Positions 23,584 to 35,400 of a stretch of DNA of 64,000 nt are shown piece by piece. The translations under genes and the position numbers were made by a program. The notes below the pieces were generated by a model that saw only the letters and a program-made list of their open reading frames with translations, had not been told where the DNA came from and searched no databases. The DNA comes from Rhizoclosmatium globosum (taxonomy: Eukaryota; Chytridiomycota; Chytridiomycetes; Chytridiales; Chytriomycetaceae), in contig MCGO01000116.1 in the NCBI GenBank assembly GCA_002104985.1, positions 1 through 64,000 on the forward strand, read 5' to 3'. The stretch's first letter is position 1, and every line of letters starts with the position of its first letter.

Positions 23584-25205
23584 GGCGTCAGGGCCATTTT
23601 AAGTTTAAGAACTGAGTTCAATACTGACAAACAAACAAAATCGGGGCTGGTATGATCGGAATCTGAAAAACGCGTATGAATTGTCAACACGTGTCGGAAG
23701 AAAGGAACGAACGCGTTTATAGAGTGATCAAGATAATGGTGCATTCTTTAAGGGAGGGCTCCCATTGTACAAAATTTTTTGTCTCTCAGTTTTAGGTGAG
23801 GTTGTCCGGAGAAAAGACCCTTCACACGAACAAGCACAGCCCTTGCCACGTTGCTATGTAAGCTCCCAAACTTTCACAATTAATAGAACTTAACTGGCTC
23901 TATCCAAATTCGTTTGATTTGTTAATTTATTGCATTTGGTTCATGAAATAATAAACGTCAAAGTTGTGCAAGATTTGGATCATATCTGTCCGCTGCACCA
24001 GATGGCAGTGTAAAATATCAACTAAACTCAAAAGCCAGCACATTAAACACAGTTTAAACTGTATATTCTCTTCATTTGACGGTGAACGATTCGGTTTTAC
24101 TGTTGTTATTTGGTGAAAACACCAAATTCGGACTTTTTTCCTCACCCGAACGAGCACTGTGAAAGCTACTTGCGATTGTAAGCTCCACCAGCTTTACATC
24201 GAGTGCGAAATGGTATGATCTATGCATGCAAAAGTATAGAAGCAAAAGCGATGCGAATTGGTAGACTTTGTCTAACAAGAACTTTTGGAATCAAGCAAAA
24301 AACTCACGTTCTGGTGACAGAAGTCAAACCAAGCGAAATTCAACGTTAGTTTATGGACAGAACAATGCAATTGCGGAGGATCAAGGTTCAGGTGCACCTT
24401 TACAGAGTCTGTTCTTTCATTCACCTCCTATACAAAAGAAACAACGAGTACATTTGGATCAGGCATTATCCTTGATTCCAATCAATCAATATAATTAGAA
24501 GAGACCTTCTTTCACAAAGGGGAACACAAGGATTACGACATAGAACACGTTTTCGGACCAATGGGCCAAATAAAACAGACAGCCCTCCACCAGCCTCCTC
24601 CAAATAGACATTTCCAAGACAAAGACAGATCTGCAATGGGAGAACATATACAATTTATAGAAACTCTTTATTGATGTCTTGAACCCTCGCGTTCCATTCC
24701 CTCTCTCTGTGAACAATGGACAGTCAACCCATTCTGCATACCACAGAACAAAAACAAGTGTTTGGTGTTGCTGAAGTGGTTGATCTTTCATTCGTACTGT
24801 ACCTGGCTGAGGATATTGAAGAGGAGGTGGTGAGGAACTCGTACTCGTCCAAGCCAAATAGGGCACACTCCCTGCGCCTATTGAATGACGAGCGTATTGA
24901 AGCGAGTTAGAAGAGGCTTGAGAGGCAGGACACAAACGTAAGATTGGGTGAAGCGGTGGTTTATTTGAAAGCACTAAATAAAAGGGATATCGTTAGATTT
25001 GCATCGATTTCCTGAGAATGCCTTACTCAATATCAAAGCACTAGAAGCTCTGGGCTTGGACGTCCTCACTCATTGGGGGGTGAGCGCACGTTGGTGGTGG
25101 GAAACGGATAAAAATGGCGACAGAAAAATCAATTGCGATTTATCACTTTGGGAGCCCTCCCTTAATCCTGGTGGAACTGCCTGGAATATACCCACAATGA
25201 AGAAA
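23584..25205. other. Intergenic region, no confident gene
   Basis: About 1.6 kb upstream of the chitin synthase. Open frames here (such as 24495-24974 minus and 24717-24910 plus) lack a recognisable domain and mostly lack a proper ATG start. Two similar short segments occur, near 23830 (CGAACAAGCAC ... TGTAAGCTCC) and near 24150 (CGAACGAGCAC ... TGTAAGCTCC). Confidence 0.5.
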
Positions 25206-25965
25206 TCATGGCGAAAGAATTTGATCCCGAGTTTTCTCTTGTTGGGAGAGTTAGAAAGATCGAAGCTGTAGTCATAGTGACTGAGGTAACAGTTTCAACG
25301 ATCATGTGCTTCTGCGGGCGCATCTCACGAATCGGGAAGGCCAAGACATTCAAATGCTCCAACCCACGGTGCAGTGGTCGTGCGGTTACTTCGCGTGATA
25401 GCCTCACCTTCCGTCTCCCACGCGACATCAAAAGCGGATTGTTCATTAGAATCTAACGTGGGCAATTGCGTTGATGCGGGTGCATCACCGCATTCGAGGT
25501 AGTGGGACAGGAGGTGCTGAAAATAATAACGGAAACGGCGATCCGGGTGGTGGAGGACCTGGAGGAGGGGGAGGAGGAGGGAGAGGAGGAGGGAGTGGAC
25601 CAAGCGGTGGAGGTCGAGGCAGTGAGGGAAATGGAGGACCAAGTGGCAGTGACTCCAAACTACCGCCTGCAAAGAAGCAACGAATTGTTAAAGGTCGTTT
25701 AGCGTATGTTGCAGTGGAGGAGGTGGAAGGGAGATTGGACGAAGATGGGATTGGTAACACTTCGAGGAAGGCTGAGGATGACTATCAAGGATCTCAGCGA
25801 GTGGACTACAATCCACATACTTTCCTATCCTGCACTTTGGCCTCCCGTGGAGCTGCTGGAAACGTTAACGACGTAGAACTTCTCGACACCTTTCAAGATA
25901 AGTTGACTCACAGTAAACGTATAACATACCGAGCATTTATTTGTGAACTCAAAATAGAGAGGTAG
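25206..25965 (+). CDS. Glycine-rich protein of unknown function (model uncertain)
   Basis: The best-supported part is the open frame ending at 25965. It has a Gly-rich low-complexity section (GGGGPGGGGGGGRGGGSG), then a basic patch (LPPAKKQRIVKGR) that could be a nuclear localisation signal, and a non-repetitive C-terminal 80 residues. An upstream exon may start with the ATG at 25208, where CFCGRISRIGK with CSNPRCSG hints at a small zinc-binding site. How these parts join is not clear. The last 17 bp overlap the LRR gene on the opposite strand. Confidence 0.35.
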
Positions 25966-27338
25966 CACTTCGTGTATGCCGCAGCTGTCTTGCCTTCTGT
26001 ACAACCACGTTAAAAGGCCCTTTTTCCTTCCGTCGATCTATTAACGGCGGTAAGGTATCGACCCTAGTTTCCACCTGTAATGGAATCCGAATCAAAGACT
26101 CTCCTGCATCTTCCTCGAGATTGGACAAAGACTTTTTCAAGAAAGCTTGCTCCAATATTGAGAATGAATTTGACCGACTTCGCACCAGACTCGACCGGCG
26201 GACTACCAAACTGGATCGACTCGATTTCCTTGAAAGCAATCCATCACCCTTATATCCTGATGGATCGAGAACTAGAGGCGCAGTCCACTCTTTACACCTG
26301 AATAATGCGGAAACTCGGTCCAACTCAGAATCCCAGTGCCGCCAACAATGCTTCTCTTGGAGGAGTAAGAGGGTATTATCTTTGACGACTTTTCGCCATC
26401 GAATGACACAAGATTCGAAGAGGGGGCCAGAGCAGAATGTGCATTTAGAGGTATTAGAAGGGTGGAGATAGGATTCCAAATTCATTTGCATATGTTTGAG
26501 GATGGGTGCTTGATGGCGGTATAGTACGCGAGCAGCAAGTTCTTTCAGAGAGGGGGGCGAGTATTCTTCGTTGTCAAGCTCTTCAACGAATGTGTTGTAG
26601 TCTTGTTCAGTATAGAGTGGACAACCAGATGCCTCTAAGCGGTGCAGTGTTTTCAATCGAAAGAGCTCAGAGGGAAAGAATTTAATTGGATTTTCTCGGA
26701 TATCCAAATCTTGCAATGTTGAAATCAAGCCTAGTTCTTGAGGTAGTATGGAGATTCGATTTTGTCCCAAATCAAGGACTTGCAGCTTTTGAAGAAATTT
26801 GAACGATGAAGGAAGCGAAGTCAGACGGTTGTTGTTGCAGATTAATTCGTGAAGTTTGTAACAATTCGAAAGCGTGGTAGGAATAGTTTCGAGCTTGTTA
26901 TTGGAAAAGTTGGCTTTCTGAAGGTTCTTAAGGTATCCGATTTCAGGAGGGAGTATTCGCAAGTTGTTATGACATCTAAAAGTAGTGAATCAATGACCAA
27001 AAGGACGATTGAGTAATCAAAACCTACAATTCCAAATCGGTGATAGCTCCTCCCAGAAAACCAATATGAGGCGACACAAGAATCAGGTTCCTCGAACATA
27101 GCAAAAGAGCCTGTCGCTTTGTTTGCATATCCAGATCATTGATGTCGCGAACAGTCAAGGGAGTGATGTCGTTTGGCAGTTTCTCATTTGGGGTTGAATC
27201 GAGGCGGAGGACTGATTTGTAGAGGGCAACAGCAGATTCATTCTGTTCGAAAGCGGCAACGGCGGCGACATCGACAGCGACAACATAATCATCATCATTT
27301 TCGGCATCTGAGTCATTCGCGGCTTTCAAGTTGGCCGA

Positions 27339-27372
<34 letters not shown>

Positions 27373-27698
27373 GCCTTTGACCTTGTCTTTGATCTTGTTC
27401 GAAGAAAGGGCGTTGAAATGGCGCGACGCAACTGCGACGCCAGGCCTTGCGTCGTTGTTGTTGTTGTTGTTGTTGTTGTTGTCGTGGTTGTTTGGTTGGT
27501 GCCAACTGGTCCCATGTGCGTCGTTGTTCGCCGCCGATCGAGAAGCGCATCAATGTCAAATCCGTCGTTGTCGTCTGCATCAGTGCCATTGGCTGCTGCA
27601 GGCGGCAGCGGAGAAGTTGTTGTGTACGCGATTCGGAGGGTTGCGTGCATTCCAACACTTCGAGAACACTTTCTTTCACTCACATCAACATAATACAA
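25949..27698 (-). CDS. Leucine-rich repeat protein, LRRC58-like
   Basis: Two exons with one short intron near 26977-27025. The N-terminal about 200 residues are low complexity: a run of about 14 Thr, a (GV)n run, and acidic stretches. The LRR part has at least five typical repeats (LRILPPEIGYLKNLQKANFS, LTSLPSSFKFLQKLQVLDLG, ISILPQELGLISTLQDLDIR). It is followed by the post-LRR block SLKELAARVLYRHQ and a cysteine pair (CTFCSGPLFESC), an arrangement seen in LRRC58-like and fungal LRR proteins. The tail is Ser/Arg-rich. It probably acts as a protein-interaction scaffold; the partner is unknown. The start could also be the Met 16 codons downstream. It sits 34 bp downstream of the DUF2408 gene on the same strand. 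Confidence 0.75.
27336..27372. repeat. Hexanucleotide microsatellite (ACACCG)n
   Basis: About six copies of a six-base unit, encoding the (Gly-Val)n run of the LRR protein on the minus strand. Length change by whole units keeps the frame. Confidence 0.85.
27450..27486. repeat. Trinucleotide microsatellite (GTT)n
   Basis: A run of GTT/TTG triplets encoding the poly-Thr tract of the LRR protein on the minus strand. It is a likely length-variable coding repeat. Confidence 0.85.
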
Positions 27699-27732
27699 AC
27701 TATACAGCTTTATTCAAAAAGCGATAAATTAT

Positions 27733-29368
27733 TCAAGCCAATGAGCAATAGATGGAAAAAACCAAACTGTCACACTCGTCCACCAAAGCAGAAATCGTGG
27801 CTTGGCCATCAGGCACTCCATTCGCCATCAATCCAAACTCCTCGTTCAAATCTCCAAACTCGGCATTCTCGGCAATTTGTGGCTCGACTCCAACAAACAA
27901 TCCTTTGACGCGTCCGCGCTCGACCGTCTTCAACACCTCCTCAACGTCTTTCAACTGTCTCTTGACATCCCACCCAGCAGATGCATAAGCACGAAGCTTT
28001 CTCAACGTCGTGCGCTGCTTAATGAGCAATTCGTAGGTCGAAACCAAGGCCTCGCCAACAGGCAAAGAAACTGGATCAACGAGCTTGCTAATCAAAGCGT
28101 GACAATCATGAAGTAACTTGTGCATGCTAGCTTGTCCGGCCAACTTTACGGCCTTGTCAAAGGTTGCCGTTGGAGGCACAAACGATCCATCAACGCGTTG
28201 TGTCTCGAGGTTCTGAAGCTTTTCTTGAGTAACTTCCAAGGCGACTGAGAGCTGGTTGGGGTCGGACCGAGTCGTTGCGTTGGCATAAATACGGACAAGG
28301 TCGGAGTGGATGGCCAACAAAGCACGGTACGTATCAAACAATGGAGAGTCATTGGTCACAGGATCCAAGCCAGCAACAAGAACAGTAAGTTTTTCGAAAC
28401 ACTGATTCAAGATTCCGGCAATAGTTGCATGTCCAAATTGAGAATCAGAATGGCAAAAGTTTCCTGTTGGACTGTGTGCAATTTAAATGAGTATTGTTTG
28501 GAAGACAATGAATGGACTGAGAAAAAGACTTACCCTCTGCTCGTGTCAATAGCATGCAAACGCTTCGAAATTGGCGCCAAGGTTTCCAGTGAATATCCAG
28601 CCACACCATCCTTCTCCATGGCTCCAAGTTTCTCCAAAATTCCTTCCAGCTCAAGTTTCAGTGGCATCAATTCATCACCAACACTTTCATTTTCAAGGAC
28701 AAGCTGCTGGATGGTTCTGTGGATTCTTGACAACAAACTCATGCAGACAGCTTGACCCATTGGAACGTGATCTCCAACTGCCTCATTCTCCGAAACTGTC
28801 GCCTTACTCACGTCATTTGGCACGAATTTACCTTGATGCACAGCAACTTGCTCATCCAAGTTTGCAAGACGTTGTTGCAGTTTCTCAACGTCAGCAGGAG
28901 TCCATGCCCCAGATTGCTTCAAAGCTTCAGCCGTTCGTGCAACAGTGACAAGGGAAACGTAGGTGGGGTATAATGTTGAATGGATCGAAACGAGTTTATC
29001 CCACAAGTAGAACATTTGCATCCAGATTGTGTCCAACACGTCGTCGACTCTGTTTCTTGGAACCATAAAGCTTGCGTCAGAACGGAGTTCGCGTAATGTA
29101 TTGACAATCTAGGAGTTGGCATCAAAAAACGGAAGACGCGCTTTTCTTTCGACAAAAGAAAACTTACATTGGTCAATTCGGCAGCTTTAGAATTCACATC
29201 AGACAAAGTTAGAGCGCCTTTGGATTCCTTCTTGATTTTCGCAAGGGATTGACGGAACTTGATGAGTTGCTCAAGGATTGGCTTTTCTTCTTCAGGAAGA
29301 TTCTTTTTGGCATAGAACACCTCAGTTGTGGTGTAAGTCGTGGTCGTTGTATATAGCATTGCGCTCAT
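27733..29368 (-). CDS. DUF2408 / UPF0662 family protein
   Basis: Helical fungal protein of about 500 residues with no known catalytic role. Start MSAMLYTTTTTYTTTEV at 29368, then EEEKPILEQLIKFRQSLAKI. A short intron (about 29110-29168) joins AAELTN to IVNTLRELRSDASFMVPRNR. A second lies at about 28440-28535. The family shows two similar helical halves, seen here as LYPTYVSLVTVARTAEALKQ in the first and TYELLIKQRTTLRKLRAYAS in the second. The frame is also open 36 codons upstream, but the downstream Met matches the usual family start. It is common in Dikarya (for example S. pombe UPF0662), which supports a fungal origin. Confidence 0.8.
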
Positions 29369-29519
29369 TTTTGAGTAGTTTTTGTGTGGGAAAGTGAGCT
29401 TGGCGGCGAAGTTTTTGTGTTTGAAGTGTAAGTGTGAGTCAGCCGCAATGTTTTTCAGGACAACGAATTGAGTCAATGTGGGTCACCAGCAACTCGCTTT
29501 ATTGCGTTGATGATCAAGA

Positions 29520-31374
29520 TTAGAGCTTTGACCCAAAGGCAACAAGAATATCAGAGTCCTTTGTGAAAACATCTTTCTGATCATAACCACCAACACCAAA
29601 ATTTCCAATAGCTCCGCAATTATGAATCCATCTTTGAGCGATCGCTACATCTGTTTCCTCATTCGAAAATAATGCCTCTTCAACAAGGAGCACTCCGCCA
29701 ATCAAATAACCCATAGAGAATAACAATGTACGCGACTCGACTTCGTTGGCCATTGCAGATTTACAAAGGTCAGGAAAAGACGCGAGTTGTGCCTCAAGTT
29801 TGCGCTTGAACGTTTCAAGGGTTTGTGAACCAGTCTTCACATTTAGCAATTCTATCATACGACGTTGAAAGATAAAAGCAGCGACCCCCTTGGTTTCCAA
29901 CAACACACGAAGCACGTCCAGACTCATGACATTCGTTGCGCCTTCCCAGATCATGTTCACGGCCTGGTCTCGCAATATGGTGCTAACTCCTGTTTCTTCG
30001 ATGTAACCCACTCCTCCTAGTGCTTCCATACACTCACTTATCCCAGCATTACTCATTTTTGAAACAAACGCTTTCATCACAGGAGTGAGAAATCGAAGCA
30101 TCACGCCGTCTTCAACATTTCCACCATTCTCTGACTTTCCAAGCAATCCAACGACATAAAAACAAGAGTGCATTAGCCCAGCAGTAACAGTTTCCAAATC
30201 AGCGAGTACCCGCGCTTGAAGCGGTTGATCCCTCAGCAACTTTCCAAAAGCTACACGCTTGTTTGCAAAGTCTTTTGCGAGAAACAACACGTGACGCAGA
30301 CCAGCGATTGTTCCAATAGCCGCATGAAGACGCGTGATATTCAACATAGTGGCAACAGTTTTGACACCTTTGAATTGTGGACCCATTCGTCGCGCTCTCA
30401 TTCCATTCAACTCCAACTCCGCAGTGGGGAGTTGCTTGGTCCCGTGTTTGTTTTTCAGCGCTACAATCTGGATTCCGTTGAGTTTTTGGACACTTCGACG
30501 AGCATGGCGATGTACTTTGAGGGTTTCGGGAGTTTCGAGCCAGATGGGAGCAAAAAATAGAGACAGACCTTTTGAAGTTTCTTGAAATGTGTGGGTGTTG
30601 TTATCAGTTGCCACACCTTCACGCGCAAGCAGGAAGGTTATGTCAGCGTCAGTTGCGCTCGAAAACCATTTTCTCCCTTGAATTAAGAATGAGTTGGGGT
30701 CAACGGCTCCAGGGCATGGAACAGCACAAGTTTCCGTGTTCCCAACATCTGAACCTCCAGGTTTTTCTGTCATCCATTGTCCAGAGCAAATGAACTTCTC
30801 AGGGTCGCGTGACAAGAGTCGGGGAAGATATTCTCTTTTCACGTCTGCCGTAGTTGGATCATCTGAAAGTGAAAGTAGAAGAGCTGCGCCGTCTGTCATT
30901 GCAAGTGGGCACGTGTACAACGCACTGACTGGACTGAACAAGAAGAGTTTTGCAAATTGATGAACACGAGCGAGGCATGGATTTTGGGGATAGTTTTTTG
31001 TTTCATATCCAGTAGCAATAAGTCCCTCCTTTGCGGACAGGTCCTTCATGGCTTTCCAACCGTGAGCAGTATCAATCTTGTCAATACGTTCGCCCCATGA
31101 GGAATACTGGCGTAGTTGTGGGAGATATGTGTTTGCTTCGCGACAGTTCTCTTTCACCTCTGTGAGTAATAGTAGATAGAGAGTTTGCTTAAATTGTGGT
31201 TGAGTGTTGTGGGAACAGAAACTCACCAGGCGAAGCCAAGACATCAGAAAACCGGACCAAATCTTTATGAATATCTTGGGAATGTTCCTTTCCGCGACGC
31301 TTAATGATTGCAAGAAGCACTCGGTCGGCGAGGAAGGCATTTGGAGGTTGGGTGGGTGGCGTTTGAACAAACAT
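29520..31374 (-). CDS. AidB-like acyl-CoA dehydrogenase family protein
   Basis: FAD-dependent acyl-CoA dehydrogenase fold of the AidB subgroup. Exon 1 (start 31374, MFVQTPPTQPPNAFLADRVL) is joined by a 67-nt intron (GTGAGT to CACAG) to EVKENCREANTYLPQLRQYS and GERIDKIDTAHGW. Signature regions are QWMTEKPGGSDVG (FAD/substrate loop), MLNITRLHAAIGTIAGLRH, and ECMEALGGVGYIEETGV near the C-terminus. A different frame also stays open through exon 1, which can mislead gene finders into an upstream start. E. coli AidB protects DNA during alkylation stress. The role of fungal members is unclear and may be lipid or amino-acid breakdown. Confidence 0.85.
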
Positions 31375-31460
31375 TTTCTCCGTGATTGCAGGCTCATGGA
31401 AGGCATCGTTTTTCCGCCGCCAAAGATAGAAAAGAGAGAGAGAGTTGATTTATTGGGTTT

Positions 31461-32287
31461 TTAAGAATAATACAATTCGAGGTTCATTCCGTCGTGGATT
31501 TCGTCTAACAGAAATAACAGGATTAGATTATGCATTTAAATTTAAGAGTTGGGAATCCGATATTCTAGTAAAACTTTCCCGGGAGTGTGCGAAACGTTTG
31601 ATTTTAACGCTTTGTTCCCAAAGAGTCGTGATATTTGTAAATCCGCAAACATTAAAATATGTCGCATCAATTGAAGAAGAGTCCACCAAAATTGTGGCAG
31701 AGCAAGCTTAGAATCCTCAGAATGCGCAGTTGAAAGCCATAGATTCGACTATGCGTAATGCAGTGCAGCACACCGACTTAATCGGTTATAAAAGTAAATT
31801 TGCTTCAATTTGTTTCGTTTGCATCTGCTCGGCTCTGTTCTATGTGTTCGCTTCACTCATCTGGCCACTTCTTTCTGTACGTACAATCTTCCAGTGTAAT
31901 GTGATCCTTATAGACATTGTACCACTTCTTGAGAATAATCTTTTCAGCTTTTGTTCCAATCTGGGCAGCAATGAGCTTCTTCAGGTCACCGACTGTATCG
32001 TCACTGCTGTGAAACAAGAGAGAGAATTAGACTTTGACCGATAAGTGAGGGCGACTAGACTGATTCGATTAACTGAAAGGATTAAGTCTAATCGCTCTAT
32101 CGCATGGCGCATAAGTGTGAGGATTTGGTCTGCTGTTGATGTTGGGTAGATGGGAGTTGTAGGAGAGTGAGACCTACTCACTTGCACTTTACTCGGACCT
32201 TCTTACCCAGTCGATCGTTTACGATGATTTCAATCACTGGAAGTGGCAGTTAGAGGCGAGGAAGCAATGGCATGGTGGAAACTCACT
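31461..32287 (-). CDS. HUB1: Hub1/UBL5 ubiquitin-like splicing modifier
   Basis: 73-residue ubiquitin-like protein that binds spliceosome components and helps use of weak 5' splice sites. Exons on the minus strand: a single coding base A at 32287; 32236-32182; 32006-31885; 31504-31461 (222 nt in all, stop included). The translation shows [18 protein letters not shown], then [37 protein letters not shown], and the last exon gives [14 protein letters not shown]. This matches UBL5 end to end, including the C-terminal double Tyr in place of a di-Gly. The start codon is divided by a 50-nt intron (A / TG). The other introns are 175 and 380 nt, much longer than neighbours. The gene diverges from the NTO1-like gene. 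Confidence 0.93.
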
Positions 32288-32445
32288 TTTGGTGAAAAGA
32301 AACAACAACCAAGGTATTAATACTTGGCCACACTCCTACTTTCTCTTCCTCTTCAATAATACGGGTGGAAGAAGAAGAAAGAGAAATAGATAAGTAAAAA
32401 TAATAAGTCACGATAATTGTCGGACACTTCTTCACTTCACAGTCA
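32288..32445. promoter_or_regulatory. Divergent promoter region of HUB1 and NTO1-like gene
   Basis: 158 bp between the first coding base of Hub1 (minus) and the NTO1-like start (plus). It must also hold the 5' UTR exon of Hub1, since the Hub1 start codon straddles its first intron. Confidence 0.5.
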
Positions 32446-35400
32446 ATGACGCGGCACCGGTCCAAGTCGCCCGCTGCACCCGCCAGTGCAAGTGTAAACA
32501 CCAGTTCTGAGCGGCACCGAAGCAGCCGAGCCGCGGCGGCAGGTTCGAAACTCAGCGACTTTCTCGCGGCAGACCGGGCGTTTGCGGCGGCTCTTGATTC
32601 GGTGCTCGACTCGGCCGAGATGCGCATCGACTCGGACTCGGACTCGGTCACCAGAAAACAAGAAGAAGAAGACGAAGAAGATGCCATCGCTCTCAACGAC
32701 GACACAGCCACAGCCACAGCTTCAGCAACGAATCAAACAACTCCGAAAAAGAAGGGCGAAACAGCAGCAGCAGCAACAACAACAACTAAAGTGCCCCTCG
32801 AAGAACGGCCCTTCTCCGACGTGGCGCCGGGCATCGAAGTTCTGCAGCAGCTGCGCCTGATTCGCCTGCATCCTCGCCTGGGCGTGCTGGCAGAGCATCC
32901 GCGGCCAACTCAGCCAAAACAACTCCAACAGCAACTCGCCTCAAAGCCCACGCTCAAGGGTCTGCTGCTCTCTGGATTCGATGTTCTACTTTCGGCCATC
33001 GGCTCGGCCTCGTCTTCTTCTTCCGCGTCGTCTGCTTCAGTGGTGGCCCCATCTGTTGCACCTCGAAGAAGGGGTGAGTGTTTGTCACGATGAAGGAGAA
33101 CGCGACACTGAACATCCCTTTTGAAAGACTCCCTCTCTCCACGGAAACGAAAATCTGCGTCTCCAGAACCCCCAGCCAGATCGAATGGGCGCTCTTCTTC
33201 AAAGTCGCGTGCGAAAGAAGAGCCTCAACCCCCTCCTCAGCCCCCTTCTTCAGCAGAGCAACTCGTTTCAATGTTTGATAACGAACCGCCTCCACTCGAA
33301 TTCAATATTCCTTCAGAGTTCCCGTCCTTTCACATTCAATTTTCAAAACCTGTTCCCGAACCACACTACGAACTCATCAAAAAGTCTCCTGTTTCTTTGA
33401 AAACTGTTAAACCTGCTGCTTCTTCCTCCTCTTCTTCGTTTGGTCGATGGGCTCGCAAACTTGTCTTGGACCAAGATTTGGATGACTTGGATGACGAAGT
33501 TGAAGAAGAGACTGTAAATGGAAGAACTGTCGGTACGCATTTTGAGTACAAAGAAAATCAATATTTCCGATATATTGGTGCGTGTGAATACTTTCTTTTG
33601 AATCAATGCGAATACATGTGAAGCCTAACAAAATAACAAAGAACCTACGGAAGATGAATTAAACTCGCGTATTGAATACGATATGGATGAACAGGATAAA
33701 GCATGGCTCGCATACCAGAACGCTCAACGCCATTCAGCAAGTTCTGAGCCACCCATTCCCGATATTCTATTTGAATTTATTATGGACCGTCTCGAAAAAG
33801 AGTGGTTTGATCTCTTCAAACAAGTTCCAAAGCCACGGAAGGAAATGGAGGAGCTGGAAGACAATAATTGCGCTGTCTGTGATGACGGCGAGTGTGAAAA
33901 TAGCAACGCTATTGTCTTTTGCGATGGCTGTAACTTGGCTGTCCATCAGGACTGCTATGGAGTTCCCTTCATTCCTGAAGGCCAGTGGCTGTGTCGCCGA
34001 TGCATGGTTTCACCAGACAGACCAGTGTCGTGCTGCTTGTGTCCAAACGAAAACGGTGCTTTAAAACAGACCAACTCAAACAAATGGGCCCATGTTTTGT
34101 GTGCACAGTGGATTCCCGAGTCTGGTTTCGCAAACACAACCTACATGGAACCAATTGATTCGAGAAGTGTTCCTGCCTCTCGCTACAAGCTGACATGCTA
34201 CCTGTGTGGACGACGAAAGGGTGCCTGCATTCAATGCTCTCAAAAGAATTGCTATGCGAGTTATCATGTTACCTGCGCAAAGAAGTGCAAATTATTTATG
34301 AAAATGGGGACAGAGGATATGAAGAGTAATTGTGATAAGCATGCGCCAGTAAGTGTGTGTCCATCAATTTCAATGGCGTTAATGATTTCATCTTTTTAGA
34401 AAGAATACCGAGACCAAGTGGATGTGGAGAAAGAAATCTTCCTTTTCCGCCGTGCCAACAACTTAAGCAACGTCAAATTCAAGACAACACCGGAATTAGA
34501 GGCAGAAATGGCTCTTGGTCTCCAACAAGAATTAACATCAGAAGCAGAGCAACAAAGTCCACCTTCCAAGCGTGCCAAACAGTTTCACGACATTTCTGAG
34601 ATCAATCCTGTCAATATTACAACTCGAAAGAGACGTGTCATCGACTCAGATGACGAGGTAGAATATGGCCGCGACGGCAGCAGTAGCTCAAATCCGCAAC
34701 GAGCCAAAACTCAAGAAGAAATCGACCATGATATTTTACGTGCCAGAGACGAAGAATACAAACGTTTAATTGCGCATCCTGTTATTCCAATTGGGATATG
34801 CAGGGCTGTGAGTAATGCTATTCGCGGGAGTAGTAACGTACGAGGCAAGAACGCGTTTGTGGAAAAGTGCTGTCGATATTGGGCGTTAAAACGAGAAGGC
34901 CGACGTGGGGCACCATTGCTCAAGAGACTGCATTTGGAGGTTGGTAGCCGAAGACTTCTCTTTCAGTTAAAATTAAACTTTGTTGTGTTGTAGCCGTGGA
35001 CAGCAACCTCATCGGTGATTCAACAAGATGAAACCGTTCGCGCCAAGAGAATTGAAATACTTCGTAAAATCCGCAATGACCTTGAAAGAGTCCGAATGCT
35101 CTGCGAACTTGTCAAAAAGCGGGAACGGGAGCGTCTCAAAAGAAGTAACACTCAACTACAGATTTTGGATCTGTATCTGAACCCTGTTACTTTTATTGTA
35201 CGCCCGATTCTGGAAGAGATTCGAAAACTGGATATCAAGCGGTTGTTTGAAGAACCTGTCGATTTGACACTTGTTCCCGATTATTTAAGTGTCGTAGGAA
35301 AAGCCATGTGCTTTGAAGATATGGAAGAAAAAGTTGAAGCAAATGAATATCGGTCTGTGACTGAGTTCAAGGTATGGTGTTTGGGTTTTTACTCACTCAT

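Noticed and set aside
23830..24200. Two similar segments (CGAAC(A/G)AGCAC ... TGTAAGCTCC)
   Set aside because: Similarity is short and imperfect; may be chance or an old duplication, not enough to call a repeat family.
24268..24498. 76-codon plus-strand frame ending SLIPINQYN
   Set aside because: Starts at TTG and has no supported upstream exon; too weak to list.
24495..24974. 159-codon minus-strand open frame with Ser/Pro-rich start
   Set aside because: Begins at GTG rather than ATG and changes character half-way; no family match, so not called a gene.
31375..31406. Upstream start giving a 628-codon uninterrupted frame for the acyl-CoA dehydrogenase
   Set aside because: Its first about 75 codons do not resemble AidB-like proteins; the start at 31374 in another frame plus a 67-nt intron gives the expected N-terminus.
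31870..31884. HUB1 ending by read-through after LED ([10 protein letters not shown])
   Set aside because: The exon at 31461-31504 supplies the conserved [13 protein letters not shown] end and gives the exact family length.
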